NCBI GenBank assembly: GCA_012838505.1
Contig: DUPD01000080.1
Coordinates: 1-46,521, forward strand
DNA from: Bacilli bacterium
GTDB taxonomy: Bacteria; Bacillota; Bacilli; Bacillales; Amphibacillaceae
Length of the DNA stretch: 46,521 bases
Reading direction: 5' to 3'
A model generated the notes under the pieces. That model was not told the origin of the DNA. It searched no databases and was given only the letters and a program-made list of their open reading frames with translations. Each line of letters starts with the position of its first letter. The first letter of the stretch is position 1. The translations under genes were made by a program, and so were the position numbers. Of this stretch, positions 16,343-26,305 are shown piece after piece.

Positions 16343-17386
16343 TTAATCTTGGCGATAATATTGTTTCAATAACGTATGAACTTCATCAACTTCATTTCGT
16401 TTCGAACGCGTCATTAATTGTTCAACAATTTCTCGAGGGTCAGCATCTTCGAATAATATTTTATAAATACCGAAAGTGATCGGCATGACGATACCTTTTG
16501 CTTTCCCCAATTGATAAGCTGCTTTTGCTGTTCTTACCCCTTCAACAACCATGTTCATTTTAGCTAATACTTCATCTAATGAAAAACCTTGAGCTAACAA
16601 ATTACCTGCATTCCAGTTTCTACTGTGGCGACTAGTCGAGGTTACGATTAAATCGCCGATCCCAGTCAAACCAATAAAAGTCAATGGATCAGCTCCCATA
16701 GCTGTACCTAATCGAGCCATTTCAGCTAATCCCCTTGTGACAAGAGCTGCTTTAGCATTGTCACCAAAACCAAGACCATCAGAAATTCCAGCACCTAAAG
16801 CAATGATATTCTTTAATGCTCCACCTAATTCAACACCAATTACATCAGTGCTTGTATAAACTCTAAACCGATCATTCATAAACAAACCCTGTGCATGTAG
16901 CGCAGCTTGTTCAGATTTCGATGTCGTTGTTACTGTTGTTGGATGCCCTAGACTGACTTCCTCTGCATGGCTCGGACCTGACAGGACAACTATCTCATCA
17001 TAAAGCTCTCTAGGCAATTCTTCTTCAATCATTTCAGATACACGTTTAAATGTTTCTGGTTCAATCCCCTTTGTTCCATGGATGATACTCACTTTATCGG
17101 TTAACACTGCTTTAAGCTGTTGACAAACAATCCGAATCGCCTCAGTAGGTAAAACCAATAAAATAGTTGAAACGTCGTCAATCGCCTCTTTCAAGTCAAA
17201 ATAGGCTTTAATTTGATCAGGAATGACAACATCTTTTAAATAGACTTCATTACGACGTGTCTGATTAATTTCATTTGCATGTTTTTCAATATGTGTCCAC
17301 AATCTAACGTCATAACCATTACTATTTAACACCATAGCTAAAGCCGTTCCCCAGCTTCCAGCACCTAGTACAGCTATTTTTTCCAT
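16343..17386 (-). CDS. gpsA: Glycerol-3-phosphate dehydrogenase [NAD(P)+]
   Basis: It reduces dihydroxyacetone phosphate to sn-glycerol 3-phosphate for phospholipid synthesis. The 347 residues have the N-terminal NAD motif VLGAGSWGTALAMVLNSNGY (5-24), the catalytic-lysine region VELGGALKNIIALGAGISDG (about 186-205) and DLIVTSTSRHSRN with the substrate-contact arginine-asparagine. The ATG has AAGGAG upstream. It lies 12 bases after der on the same strand, as in B. subtilis, and the two are probably cotranscribed. Confidence 0.95.
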   Translation of the reverse strand: MEKIAVLGAGSWGTALAMVLNSNGYDVRLWTHIEKHANEINQTRRNEVYLKDVVIPDQIKAYFDLKEAIDDVSTILLVLPTEAIRIVCQQLKAVLTDKVSIIHGTKGIEPETFKRVSEMIEEELPRELYDEIVVLSGPSHAEEVSLGHPTTVTTTSKSEQAALHAQGLFMNDRFRVYTSTDVIGVELGGALKNIIALGAGISDGLGFGDNAKAALVTRGLAEMARLGTAMGADPLTFIGLTGIGDLIVTSTSRHSRNWNAGNLLAQGFSLDEVLAKMNMVVEGVRTAKAAYQLGKAKGIVMPITFGIYKILFEDADPREIVEQLMTRSKRNEVDEVHTLLKQYYRQD

Positions 17387-17398
17387 TTAATCAGCTCC

Positions 17399-18709
17399 TT
17401 AACCACGCTTTCTAGCGAGAATTTTTATCGGAGTGCCTTCAAAACCAAAAGCCTCTCTAATTTTGTTTTCTAAAAAACGACGATATGAAAAGTGCATCAA
17501 ATCAGGATCATTGACAAATACCGCAAAGGTAGGCGGTTTAACGGCAACTTGAGTCGCGTATAATACTTTCAATCGCTTACCACGAACAGTTGGTGTAGGA
17601 TTGACTGCAATCGCATCCATAATCACATCGTTTAAAACACTTGTTTCAACTCGTTTACTATAGTTTTCGCTAGCTAGACGAACTTGCGGCATTAATGTGT
17701 GAATTCTTTTCTTTGTTAGGGCAGATAAGAAGACAATCTGTGCATAGTCTAAAAATAAGAAATGCGCTCGAATCTCCGCCTCAAACTTTCTCATTGCTTC
17801 TTGATCTGATTCAATTGTATCCCACTTATTTACGACGATCACGATCGCTTTTCCAGCATCGTGAGCATGCCCGACAATTCGCTTATCTTGTTCAATAATT
17901 CCAGTTGAAGCGTCAATAACGATCAGAACAACATCTGACCGATCAATTGCTTTCAGTGCACGCAAAATACTATACTTTTCTGTTGACTCATAAATCTTAC
18001 CGCGTTTTCTCATTCCTGCCGTATCGATAATGACATAATCTTCACCATCGAATACAAATGGAGAATCAATAGCGTCTCTAGTTGTACCAGCAATATCACT
18101 AACAATTACTCGACTTTGTTGTAAAATAGCGTTGACGAGCGATGACTTTCCAACATTCGGTCGACCGATAACACTAAAATGTAACGCATCTTCATTTTCA
18201 AGTTTACCATCGTGAGCTGGAAATAGTTCAACCACACGATCTAGTAAATCACCTAGGCCTAGACCATGCGCTCCTGAAATCGGATAAGGTTCGCCAAAAC
18301 CTAAACTATAAAATTCATAAATATCTTCTCGCATTTCTGGGTTATCAATCTTATTGACAGCTAAAACGACAGGTTTATTTGACCGATAAAGAATTTTAGT
18401 TACTTCTTCATCAGCAGCAGTTATCCCATCTCTCCCGTTGACAATGAAAATAATGACATCCGCTTCATTAATTGCGATATCAGCTTGCTCTCTCATTTGA
18501 ACGAGAAGTGGTTCGTTTCCTAACTCGATCCCTCCTGTGTCAATTAAATTAAATTCAGTCGTTAACCATTCAACTTTTGAATAGACACGATCTCTCGTTA
18601 CACCTGGAGTATCATTTACAATTGAAATTCTTTCACCGACTAGTCGATTAAATATAGTTGACTTCCCAACATTTGGTCGCCCAACTATTGCTACGACAGC
18701 TTTTCTCAT
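17399..18709 (-). CDS. der: Ribosome biogenesis GTPase Der (EngA)
   Basis: Der assembles the 50S subunit. The 436 residues hold two GTPase domains, each with the P-loop GRPNVGKS (about 10-17 and 182-189), a DTPGVTRD or DIAGTTRD switch, DTGG or DTAG, and NKID or NKWD specificity motifs, followed by a KH-like C-terminal domain (about 350-436) with the basic end KILARKRG. Length is the same as B. subtilis Der. The ATG has AAAGG upstream. Genes for a YphA-like membrane protein and gpsA flank it as in Bacillus. Confidence 0.96.
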   Translation of the reverse strand: MRKAVVAIVGRPNVGKSTIFNRLVGERISIVNDTPGVTRDRVYSKVEWLTTEFNLIDTGGIELGNEPLLVQMREQADIAINEADVIIFIVNGRDGITAADEEVTKILYRSNKPVVLAVNKIDNPEMREDIYEFYSLGFGEPYPISGAHGLGLGDLLDRVVELFPAHDGKLENEDALHFSVIGRPNVGKSSLVNAILQQSRVIVSDIAGTTRDAIDSPFVFDGEDYVIIDTAGMRKRGKIYESTEKYSILRALKAIDRSDVVLIVIDASTGIIEQDKRIVGHAHDAGKAIVIVVNKWDTIESDQEAMRKFEAEIRAHFLFLDYAQIVFLSALTKKRIHTLMPQVRLASENYSKRVETSVLNDVIMDAIAVNPTPTVRGKRLKVLYATQVAVKPPTFAVFVNDPDLMHFSYRRFLENKIREAFGFEGTPIKILARKRG

Positions 18710-18816
18710 GAAAGGATCATCCTTTCTCTCATTTACTAACTTAATTTTTACTCATAGAGGATAAAATTGTTCCTAACTAATATAGTTTAGCAAAATTTAC
18801 TCTTTTAAACAATATT

Positions 18817-19371
18817 TTAAATGTGAATCGAAGTTGACTTGTTAGAAATCACTTGGACTAAGTACAAAATAAAAATAGCAATATAGAGTGAAGTAAACAA
18901 CTCGGACTCCCCCAATACGATGCTCCAGTTTAATACTTTCATGTTATAAGCGTACAACCATTCACCTGTTAAACAGGCGACCATTAATAAATAAATACGT
19001 TCTTGCGTATTTCTAATAAAGATCACTAAGGTTGTAGCAAACAGTATAGCTATAATCAAAAACTGATCAACTAACAACCAAATTGGATTGATAATTAAAA
19101 TATACTTTAAACCGTTATAACTCAAAATTAAACAAAGTAGAAAGTAATAATTAAAGTAAGTCATTGTTTTAAGCAAAATTAATGCCCAAAAAATAACCAA
19201 GCAATACAAATAGGGTATCGTTACTGTATAACTACCAAGTTCAAGTTGTTGATTAATAAAAATAATATTAACTAAAACAAGCCAAAGTAACAAACGTTTC
19301 GTTCGATTCATTTTTAAATCAACTAATGAAAAACACACGATTGCCAACCAACTTAACCAATAAAAAACCAT
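18817..19371 (-). CDS. Polytopic membrane protein, YphA-like by position
   Basis: A 184-residue very hydrophobic protein with about six membrane spans and only short loops. I assign it to the YphA group mainly by position (between ypfD and der) and size, since sequence conservation in that group is low. The ATG at 19371 has GGAGG seven bases upstream and begins MVFYWLSWLAIVCFSL. The in-frame extension above it would start inside the ypfD terminator. Function unknown. The gene's base composition is AT-rich like its neighbours. Confidence 0.6.
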   Translation of the reverse strand: MVFYWLSWLAIVCFSLVDLKMNRTKRLLLWLVLVNIIFINQQLELGSYTVTIPYLYCLVIFWALILLKTMTYFNYYFLLCLILSYNGLKYILIINPIWLLVDQFLIIAILFATTLVIFIRNTQERIYLLMVACLTGEWLYAYNMKVLNWSIVLGESELFTSLYIAIFILYLVQVISNKSTSIHI

Positions 19372-19428
19372 ACTGATCCCTCCATCTACTAGTTCAGTAT
19401 GGCAACCTTCTAAAAATATTAAACAAAA

Positions 19429-19457
19429 AGCATGTAGTGAAATATCCACTACATGCT
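19429..19457 (-). terminator. Terminator of ypfD
   Basis: AGCATGTAGTG (19429-19439) pairs with CACTACATGCT (19447-19457). On the minus strand TTTTTGTTT follows. It lies eight bases after the ypfD stop. Confidence 0.85.
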
Positions 19458-19464
19458 TAATTAA

Positions 19465-20604
19465 TTATGATTTGAATTGATCTAATTGGTCTCCAATCAC
19501 ATCACTAATTGAAAATCCTTGATCTTCATCTTTTTCATAAGATTTTAATTCTTGTTGATTCTTTTCAACTTCTAACTCTCTCATGCTCAATGAAATCCTT
19601 TTTTCCTGCTCATTTACTTCTAAAACTTTAGCTTCAATTTCTTGTTCAACTTCTAACACTTCTTGTGGAGTGCCAATGTGTTCTGTAGAAATTTGCGAAA
19701 TGTGAACAAGCCCCTCGACTCTTGGCAACAATTCTACAAATGCCCCAAAGCTAACTAGACGTTTAACTGTTCCCTTAACAACATCACCAGGTTTGATTTT
19801 ATCTTCAATGTTTTCCCATGGTCCAGGTAACGTTGCCTTAACTGATAATGAAATTCTTTCTGTTTCTTGATCAACTGAAAGAACCTTGACTTTGATTGTC
19901 TCACCTTCTTTAAGCAGATCACTTGCATGTTCAACGTGCTCATGAGCTAATTCAGAAATATGGACAAGTCCATCAATACCACCTAAATCAATAAATGCAC
20001 CAAAGTCTGTAATTCGAGCTACTTTTCCTTCAACAACTTGGCCTTCAGCTAAACTTGATAAGCGTGCTTCTTTTTGCTGTTCATTCTTTTCTTCAACTAC
20101 CGCTCGATGTGATAAGATCACACGATTTTTTGATCGATCAAGTTCAACAACCTTTAATGATAATTCAGTATCTAAATAACTAGAAAAATCATCAACAAAA
20201 TGAACTTCGACTAGTGAAGCTGGAACAAATCCACGCAAACCAACATCAACAACTAATCCACCTTTAACAATTTCTTTAACAGTCGCATCAAATACTTCAC
20301 CAGACTCTAATTTTTCCGCTAAGTCTGACCATGTTTTTTCAATATCAACGACTTTTTTAGATAAGATGACCTCATCGTCTGAGATTTTTTTGATTTTTAA
20401 AGTGAATTCATCATCAAGATTAACAACATCACTTGCTTGCTCAATTCGCTGACTCGATAACTCATTGAGTGGTACAATGCCATCAGTTTTCCAGCCAATA
20501 TCAACTAAAACCTGGTCATCTTCAACCTTCACAACTTTTCCTGTTACCTCTTGCCCCACATAAAATTCTTTTAACTCAGCTACTTCCTTATTCATTTCAT
20601 CCAT
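19465..20604 (-). CDS. ypfD: S1-domain RNA-binding protein, ribosomal protein S1 homologue
   Basis: The 379-residue acidic protein consists of four S1 (OB-fold) repeats, at about 14-82, 100-165, 186-254 and 271-340. The last two are the most canonical ([40 protein letters not shown], each with GLVHISE/Q). Such four-domain homologues in Firmicutes correspond to B. subtilis YpfD; the protein is shorter than E. coli S1 (six domains), and an essential translational role should not be assumed. The ATG follows GGAGG by nine bases. The gene lies directly downstream of plsC and cmk. Confidence 0.9.
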   Translation of the reverse strand: MDEMNKEVAELKEFYVGQEVTGKVVKVEDDQVLVDIGWKTDGIVPLNELSSQRIEQASDVVNLDDEFTLKIKKISDDEVILSKKVVDIEKTWSDLAEKLESGEVFDATVKEIVKGGLVVDVGLRGFVPASLVEVHFVDDFSSYLDTELSLKVVELDRSKNRVILSHRAVVEEKNEQQKEARLSSLAEGQVVEGKVARITDFGAFIDLGGIDGLVHISELAHEHVEHASDLLKEGETIKVKVLSVDQETERISLSVKATLPGPWENIEDKIKPGDVVKGTVKRLVSFGAFVELLPRVEGLVHISQISTEHIGTPQEVLEVEQEIEAKVLEVNEQEKRISLSMRELEVEKNQQELKSYEKDEDQGFSISDVIGDQLDQFKS

Positions 20605-20687
20605 TAGAAACTGCCTCCTTCAATTTACCACGCTAATAGATAACTATCTTTTTCTAAGTTCTAATATTTGAACTATTTTGTCAAGTG

Positions 20688-21281
20688 TTAATCTAATATT
20701 TGAGTATGTTTTTCTTGCAAATTGCCGATTTCAGCCATTATTTTTTCGGTTGCTTCTTTTGCTGAAGCCTTGACTTCACGTAATGAAGTCATATCAACCG
20801 ATTGACCAAAAACAATTTTTAATTTGCGACCGACCTTATATGGTCCAATTATAACACATGGAACAACAATTGCATCAGATCGAAGGGCAAAAAAGCCAAT
20901 TCCCGATAAACCTTCACCTAATTTGCCTGTTTTACTTCTCGTTCCCTCTGGAAACAGACCAATCACTTTGCCTTCTTTTAATAATGTTAGTACTTGTCTT
21001 AATGCTTGGCGATCTTTCATTCCCCGTTTGATCGGGACAGCATTTAACTTAGTGAAAAAAAACTTAAAAAACTTTCCTTTAAATAATTCTTCTTTTGCTA
21101 AAAAATGAACATCTCTAGCGGTGGCACCCCCCACAATTGGTGGATCTAAATTTGAAATATGATTTGAACAAATAATCACTGGGCCATCTTTAGGGACATT
21201 TTCTGCTCCGAAAACTTCCATTCGATAAAATGGTTTTAGTAAATACCAAACAAGGCTTCTTGCGAATCGGTAGAACGACAT
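20688..21281 (-). CDS. plsC: 1-acyl-sn-glycerol-3-phosphate acyltransferase
   Basis: A PlsC-family acyltransferase of 197 residues that makes phosphatidic acid at the membrane. The catalytic HX4D box is in SNHISNLDPP (about 36-45), the acyl-acceptor site in VPIKRGMKDRQALRQ and the third motif in GLFPEGTRSKTGKL (about 109-122). The ATG lies one base after the cmk stop, with GGAGTG upstream inside cmk, so translation is probably coupled. In B. subtilis plsC is elsewhere, whereas cmk-plsC-ypfD is common in related genera. Confidence 0.92.
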   Translation of the reverse strand: MSFYRFARSLVWYLLKPFYRMEVFGAENVPKDGPVIICSNHISNLDPPIVGGATARDVHFLAKEELFKGKFFKFFFTKLNAVPIKRGMKDRQALRQVLTLLKEGKVIGLFPEGTRSKTGKLGEGLSGIGFFALRSDAIVVPCVIIGPYKVGRKLKIVFGQSVDMTSLREVKASAKEATEKIMAEIGNLQEKHTQILD

Positions 21282-21962
21282 TTATTTCACTCCTTTTTGC
21301 TCAATAATTTGCAAGATTGCTTCGACAACTTGATCGATGCTTAATGAAGTCGTATCTAATTCGATTGCATCATCAGCTTTAACTAACGGAGAAACCTCTC
21401 TTTCCATATCGAAACGATCTCTGTCTGCGATCTCTTGTTTTAGTTGTGTTAAGTCTGCTGGAAAACCTTTTTGTTTATTCTCTTTATAGCGTCTAAGTGC
21501 CCGTTCTTCAACAGAAGCAATCATAAAAATTTTAACATCAGCATCAGGAATCACATGACTACCAATATCTCGTCCATCCATGACGATATTTGTCTCGTTG
21601 ACAAAACTCCTTTGGCGCTCGACCATTTCTTCACGAATTAAGCGATGTTTAGCAACTTCCGATACATTTTGAGTAACGGCTTCATTTCTGATTTCTTCAC
21701 TTACGTCTTCGTTATCAAGTAAAACACGTTGATTCGTCTCAGCTTGCTCTAACTTAATATCTGTTTTTAATAATAACTGAAATAACTGTAATTCATTATC
21801 TGTTTCGACATTGTATTTTAGTGCTTTTAAAGTTAGCGCCCGATACATTGCACCAGTATCTATGTATATATAGTTTAATTTAGTTGCTATTTTTTTTGCG
21901 ACGGTACTTTTTCCTGCTGCTGCAGGTCCATCAATTGCGATTGCTATTCCTTTTTGACTCAT
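21282..21962 (-). CDS. cmk: Cytidylate kinase
   Basis: It phosphorylates CMP and dCMP. The 226-residue protein has the Walker A motif [17 protein letters not shown] (8-24), the [16 protein letters not shown] segment, the NMP-binding [13 protein letters not shown] (about 129-141) and [10 protein letters not shown] lid. The ATG has AAGGAGA upstream. It lies 32 bases after ypfA and is immediately followed by plsC. Confidence 0.95.
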   Translation of the reverse strand: MSQKGIAIAIDGPAAAGKSTVAKKIATKLNYIYIDTGAMYRALTLKALKYNVETDNELQLFQLLLKTDIKLEQAETNQRVLLDNEDVSEEIRNEAVTQNVSEVAKHRLIREEMVERQRSFVNETNIVMDGRDIGSHVIPDADVKIFMIASVEERALRRYKENKQKGFPADLTQLKQEIADRDRFDMEREVSPLVKADDAIELDTTSLSIDQVVEAILQIIEQKGVK

Positions 21963-21994
21963 CTTTTAATCTCCTTCATTAAAAACATCGATAG

Positions 21995-22663
21995 TTAATT
22001 TTTATTTTCTAATGCTTGTCTTCGTTCTTTTAATTGAGTTTCAAAGCAATATTGAATAATGTGTTGTCGATCTTGTTCATAAATATCAACAAACTTCATT
22101 GATAGTAACTGTTTTGCTTCTTTAGTTAACTCAAAGATTCGAATCGATTCTGCTCTTGTAAAGATGTAATCAATATCTTTGTCTTTCGTTCTTAAAACAA
22201 TGACTAGATCGAATGGCGTACCAGACTTTATTTCAATATTTTCAGGAAGTACGACTGCAAGTCCACCACCACTAATATCTTTCGTCACCGTGGTAAATGT
22301 CTCAAGCTTACCTTCCGGATCAGAAATTGAGACATCTAGACTCGCGTCGACACGAACATATTCTCGACGTTGAATTTTTTTCAGTTTATTTTGATCAAAG
22401 CGTAGCATTAACATCGGAACTTTTTCTCTTTTACGATCAATAATTTCCGTATAAAATTTATAGATTGATTGATCGCTTCCAACAAAATAGGCAAATAAAA
22501 AAGTGCCCTTTGGAAAAAAGTCCGTCCGGCCTGTTTGAGTATTGATCGGGTAATCAATATATAAAGAAGAGCCCTTTTGTTCAACAACGCGACATCTAAA
22601 CCGCTTGATCTCTTCGTCATCATCACTTGTTTCTAACGTTAGTATTGTTCCAATTTTAATCAT
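21995..22663 (-). CDS. ypfA: PilZ-domain c-di-GMP receptor, YpfA/MotI-type
   Basis: The 222-residue protein has an N-terminal YcgR-like beta domain and a C-terminal PilZ domain with both binding motifs: the arginine box KIQRREYVRVDA (about 114-125) and DISGGGLAVV (about 148-157). In B. subtilis YpfA (MotI, DgrA) binds cyclic di-GMP and brakes the flagellar motor. Together with cheR this suggests a motile cell with c-di-GMP control of swimming. The ATG has AGGGGTGAG upstream. The ypeB terminator separates it from the germination genes. Confidence 0.9.
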   Translation of the reverse strand: MIKIGTILTLETSDDDEEIKRFRCRVVEQKGSSLYIDYPINTQTGRTDFFPKGTFLFAYFVGSDQSIYKFYTEIIDRKREKVPMLMLRFDQNKLKKIQRREYVRVDASLDVSISDPEGKLETFTTVTKDISGGGLAVVLPENIEIKSGTPFDLVIVLRTKDKDIDYIFTRAESIRIFELTKEAKQLLSMKFVDIYEQDRQHIIQYCFETQLKERRQALENKN

Positions 22664-22751
22664 AAGTCAACTCACCCCTAAATTGTAACTACTTATATTA
22701 TTGCAACAATACGATTTTAAGGCAAGGACTAGTTTCGATTTTTGTTAGATT

Positions 22752-22787
22752 AAAAAAGTATCCCAAATATTTCAAGGATACTTTTTT
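22752..22787 (-). terminator. Terminator of sleB-ypeB
   Basis: AAAAAAGTATCC (22752-22763) and GGATACTTTTTT (22776-22787) are perfectly complementary around a 12-base loop, nine bases after the ypeB stop. Confidence 0.88.
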
Positions 22788-22796
22788 AACAATTTT

Positions 22797-24131
22797 CTAA
22801 TCCCACTTTAATTCAACATCATGCTTTAGTTCAACAAACACTTCATTTCCTGTATTTGCATCGATAAAAATTTGATACGTATCATTATTTAAAGTTCCAA
22901 AAAACGCATAAGTTAATACTTCCGAGCCTGCCCGATCTTCAATAATCGCTAAATGTTGATCCTCTATATTTAAAGAAGAACTAACAAATTCTTGCGCTTC
23001 TTCGAGGGTTAACTCAGGGTCTTTTAATTCTCGTTCATGATGATTTCGATAATAATCCGTTGCATTAAATCCAACGATATCTCCATTATCTAAAGCAACT
23101 TTTACCGTAATTTGATCTGGATAAACCCAAACGTCATCATTTGTAACGGCAAACTGAAACAATCCGGTCTCATCATATTGACTTGATCGCAATCGTTTAA
23201 TATCTTCAAAACCTTGTTCCTTCAGTAATTTTTCTGCTTCTCGTTCGGCATCATGTAAACTGATTGATGCATCAGCTAACTCACGGTTAATCATATATGA
23301 TAAAACATGACCACCAGTTTCAGTTATTTCAATATAGCCATGTTGATCTTCATGACTAAATGAACCACTAAATGTATTTAATTGTGCACCTTCACCACTT
23401 TTTTGTAACTCTAACTCGATATCAGGAGTTAAATCAAATTGTTCGATAATTAGCTCTTCAACTTCTTCTTCATTAATTGGATCACCGTCAACAAATTGAA
23501 ACCGTTCTTGCTGTGACGGGAAATCTGCAGCTAGATTATCAAAATGAACTTGGTCAAATCCCGATGTATAGTCTTCGACCGCGGTAAACCCATCAATGAT
23601 ATGGTTCGGTGATTCTCGATCATTACGAGCTAAAGCAAGCTCAACCTCAGCCCATTTAAGTTGATCTGAAAAAACCTTATGTTGAACTGTTCGAAGCTCT
23701 TTTCGGATCTCATCAGCAGATTGATAAAGTTGTGTTAGCCGGTCTGTTTCTTCTTCACTTAAAGGTTCATTGTCAAGATCACGTATCGCCACATGATAAG
23801 TAAATTCACCAATATCAGCTAAAAATGTTTCTGTTTTCGTAAATGGTAACAATCCTAACGGTAATTGACTAACATCACTTTGTGCTTGTGCTGTCAATTG
23901 CCAAACATCTAACATTTGCGGTGATAATGTCTCTTTCGTTTTCAATGCAAGTGTCGTCCCAATTTTGTCATAGAGAAGGTCGACATGATACGTTAAATCA
24001 TGAAATGCACGTTGATAGTTATTTTCAGCTTGTACAATCAAATGTTCTTTTTCAGTAAATTGCCGATAACCCCAATAGCCTGTGACGATCAATGCAATTG
24101 AGAGTACTGTGATACTAATCCATCTTTTCAT
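22797..24131 (-). CDS. ypeB: Germination protein YpeB
   Basis: YpeB is made in the forespore and is needed for SleB to be present and stable in the spore cortex. The 444-residue protein has one N-terminal membrane anchor (about 5-24, ISITVLSIALIVTGYWGYRQ), a long helical middle, and two or three PepSY-type repeats in the C-terminal half (for example HDAEREAEKLLKEQGFEDIK). Length matches B. subtilis YpeB (450). It lies 18 bases after sleB, the normal operon. The frame is intact even though sigF is missing from this region; in B. subtilis the pair depends on sigma-G, which needs sigma-F. Confidence 0.93.
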   Translation of the reverse strand: MKRWISITVLSIALIVTGYWGYRQFTEKEHLIVQAENNYQRAFHDLTYHVDLLYDKIGTTLALKTKETLSPQMLDVWQLTAQAQSDVSQLPLGLLPFTKTETFLADIGEFTYHVAIRDLDNEPLSEEETDRLTQLYQSADEIRKELRTVQHKVFSDQLKWAEVELALARNDRESPNHIIDGFTAVEDYTSGFDQVHFDNLAADFPSQQERFQFVDGDPINEEEVEELIIEQFDLTPDIELELQKSGEGAQLNTFSGSFSHEDQHGYIEITETGGHVLSYMINRELADASISLHDAEREAEKLLKEQGFEDIKRLRSSQYDETGLFQFAVTNDDVWVYPDQITVKVALDNGDIVGFNATDYYRNHHERELKDPELTLEEAQEFVSSSLNIEDQHLAIIEDRAGSEVLTYAFFGTLNNDTYQIFIDANTGNEVFVELKHDVELKWD

Positions 24132-24149
24132 TAATTATTCCTCCGATTT

Positions 24150-25103
24150 CTATTCGCAAAAAATATGTTTGCCAATTTGCTTAATTTGTGGACGAGACCA
24201 GATCCAACTACTAGTTGCTGTATCCGGGTTAAAATAATAAATCGCCTCACCCGTAGGATCCCACCCATTAATTGCATCAAGAACTGCGCGCCTCGATGTT
24301 TCATCAGGAGTTAAATAGATTTGACCGTCTGCAACTGCTGTGAAAGCTAACGGTTCATAAATAATACCAGCGACTGTATCTGGAAAGATTGGGCTTTGTA
24401 ATCGATTTAAAATGACAGCTGCAACTGCAACTTGTCCTTCATACGGTTCACCTCTTGCTTCACCGTAAACAGCTTGTGCCATCAATTGAATATCGTTTTG
24501 TGAAAAACCATTTGGTACGTTTACTGATGTGGGTTCAATTGGTGTTTCTTCTACTGTACTCTGTTCCGTTTGCGTTTGATTGTCTGTTGGCTCTGCTGGT
24601 GATTGTTGCTGTTCTGATTGTTGTGAGTCTTGTTTTTGTTGCTCAGTGTCTGCCTCTTGTTGAGATGGTTCTTTTGTAGTTGAATCTTGGCGCTTTTGTT
24701 CCTTTCGTGTATCATAATTTACTTGATCTTCCAAGTTCATACCACCATAATGTGTGAAGCTTCGACCGGCTTCAATGTTTTCTCTAACAAAATCTTTATG
24801 ATACTGAGTGCGCTCTTTCAACATGTTTTTTACTTGATCACCTGCATATCCGTCAACCTTCATACCAAATTCATTTTGAAAGTTTCTTAATGCCCAATAC
24901 GTACCCCAACCAAATACACCGTCAATTTGACCATGATAAAAACCGATATATTGTAATCTTGCTTGGAGCTCAACGACATCTTCACCAGTTGCACCTTGTT
25001 GGATGACTTGTTCACTAAATGCATCTACTGTTTGATTCACGTTCAAGTTTATCCCCATGATAACGACTAATATTAATAAAGAATTAACGATTGTTTTTTT
25101 CAT
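24150..25103 (-). CDS. sleB: Spore cortex-lytic enzyme SleB
   Basis: A lytic transglycosylase that degrades cortex peptidoglycan at germination. The 317 residues comprise a signal peptide (about 1-29), a peptidoglycan-binding domain (about 35-93; GATGEDVVELQARLQYIGFY and DGVFGWGTYWALRNFQ), a Gln/Glu/Thr-rich linker (about 130-195) and the hydrolase domain (about 200-317). That domain contains AQAVYGEARGEPYEGQVAVA with the catalytic glutamate and ends IGKHIFCE. Everything needed for activity appears intact. The ATG has TAGGAGGCG upstream. It heads the sleB-ypeB operon and diverges from mecB. Confidence 0.93.
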   Translation of the reverse strand: MKKTIVNSLLILVVIMGINLNVNQTVDAFSEQVIQQGATGEDVVELQARLQYIGFYHGQIDGVFGWGTYWALRNFQNEFGMKVDGYAGDQVKNMLKERTQYHKDFVRENIEAGRSFTHYGGMNLEDQVNYDTRKEQKRQDSTTKEPSQQEADTEQQKQDSQQSEQQQSPAEPTDNQTQTEQSTVEETPIEPTSVNVPNGFSQNDIQLMAQAVYGEARGEPYEGQVAVAAVILNRLQSPIFPDTVAGIIYEPLAFTAVADGQIYLTPDETSRRAVLDAINGWDPTGEAIYYFNPDTATSSWIWSRPQIKQIGKHIFCE

Positions 25104-25322
25104 TTCTTCGCCTCCTATAGTAACGAGATAATCATTTGATACACATTAGCTTTGATTAAAGTCATTTTTTTATACACAAAATCAGCTGATTTACTCGATA
25201 TAATTATTGATTTTTAATTGCTGAGGCTTTCTTGTTTCAATTTAGATTGAGATGTCATATAATGATAAGCAGACGTCATTTTTAGCTGGATTGATGTTAA
25301 ACAATTAATGGAGGTGATTGAC

Positions 25323-25895
25323 ATGCGTTTAGAAAGAATCTCATCAAATAAATTTAAAATCTTTTTAACTTTCGATGATTTAGTTGAACGAGGTTTAACT
25401 GAAGATCTCATGTTAGAGGATTTACAGTCAATGCAAATGGAGTTTCATGATATGATGCTTGAAGCAAGCGATGAGTTAGATATTGAATTATCAGGTGTTT
25501 TAACTGTTCAAATTTATATGATTCAAGCACAAGGCATGTTGATTATCGTCACTCAAGAAGATGAGGATTTTGAAGAGGATTATCTTGAGATGCAGGTCAC
25601 ATTATCTGAGCGAAAATCATTACTTTATGAATTCGATGAGTTTGAAGATATTATCCAACTAGCAAAAGCAATTGAGCGTTTAAATATTGATGCTGGCTCA
25701 ATTTATCATTATCAAGATGCCTACTATTTGCATTTACCAGATCATCTTCAAGAAGAGCATATTAAAGAAGATTTAATCGCTGTATTATCTGAATATGCAA
25801 CTGCCACATTACTTTCGCCAGAACAAATCAGTGAATATGGAAAAGTGATTATGGAGAACAATGCATTGCTTCAAATCCGGCAGTATTTTAAATAA
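25323..25895 (+). CDS. mecB: ClpC adaptor protein MecB (YpbH)
   Basis: A MecA-family adaptor of 190 residues. The N-terminal substrate-binding part begins MRLERISSNKFKIFLTFDDL and is joined by an acidic linker (about 75-95) to a C-terminal ClpC-binding domain (about 105-190; FEDIIQLAKAIERLN, YHYQDAYYLHL). The start and the position beside sleB-ypeB point to the YpbH/MecB paralogue rather than MecA. I chose the ATG at 25323 because GGAGGTG lies seven bases upstream; an in-frame ATG at 25308 overlaps that site. It is one of only two plus-strand genes here. Confidence 0.9.
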   Translation: MRLERISSNKFKIFLTFDDLVERGLTEDLMLEDLQSMQMEFHDMMLEASDELDIELSGVLTVQIYMIQAQGMLIIVTQEDEDFEEDYLEMQVTLSERKSLLYEFDEFEDIIQLAKAIERLNIDAGSIYHYQDAYYLHLPDHLQEEHIKEDLIAVLSEYATATLLSPEQISEYGKVIMENNALLQIRQYFK

Positions 25896-25896
25896 A

Positions 25897-25954
25897 AAAC
25901 CGTATTGTTGACGTGACCTTGATCTACAAGATCGAGACGTCTACAATACGGTTT
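25897..25954. terminator. Long two-way terminator between mecB and the 110-residue membrane protein gene
   Basis: The outer arms (AAACCGTATTG... and ...CAATACGGTTT) pair with one mismatch for about 18 bases, and an inner stem (CTTGATC with GATCGAG) continues the hairpin. A- and T-rich flanks on both sides suit the two convergent genes. Confidence 0.85.
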
Positions 25955-25972
25955 ATTTTTCCATCATTTAAA

Positions 25973-26305
25973 TCACGGATTAAAGATAAATACATGTTTG
26001 ATCAAATGTCTCTCTAATTGATCCACTAAGAAAGACTCACCCCAATATTTATAACTTAAAGTAAGAATCATGACAACAAAAAGTAAGATCACGATTAAGC
26101 GGATTAAAGCCAAACTAACTCTCCATTTGATCTTCGCTTTCTGATCATCATGAACTTGCCTTCTTGGAGGTAAATTTAAAATATCGATTTCTTCGTAATG
26201 ATCATCAATAATTGATTCAATTTGCTGGTTATCTTGTTGGTGCGAATTGATCGCTTCCATTTGTTCTCTTAAAAGTTCAGCTTGATCTTTATTGGCTTCA
26301 TTCAT
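25973..26305 (-). CDS. Single-span membrane protein, possibly a short YpbE
   Basis: The 110-residue protein has a charged, Gln/Asp-rich N-terminal half, a LPPRRQVHDDQKAKIKWR segment before the membrane, one hydrophobic span (about 68-91) and a short outside tail. In B. subtilis the gene in this region, ypbE, has a similar inner part followed by an external LysM domain. Here the protein ends about 20 residues after the span, so the LysM domain would be missing. The ATG at 26305 has AGGAGGG eight bases upstream and overlaps the end of the helicase gene by eight bases. The YpbE link is tentative. Confidence 0.6.
   Translation of the reverse strand: MNEANKDQAELLREQMEAINSHQQDNQQIESIIDDHYEEIDILNLPPRRQVHDDQKAKIKWRVSLALIRLIVILLFVVMILTLSYKYWGESFLVDQLERHLIKHVFIFNP

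Noticed and set aside
16246-16479. Plus-strand frame across the spoVIF-gpsA boundary
   Set aside because: Its conceptual product covers the complement of gpsA, and it lacks a ribosome binding site.
22664-22796. Search for ypfB or another small gene between ypfA and ypeB
   Set aside because: Only the terminator and AT-rich sequence are present.
25104-25322. Sigma-G promoter for sleB and sigma-A promoter for mecB in the divergent gap
   Set aside because: TATAAT-like hexamers occur (25199-25204 and 25258-25263) but without acceptable -35 partners, and no CATnnTA lies at a suitable place for sleB.
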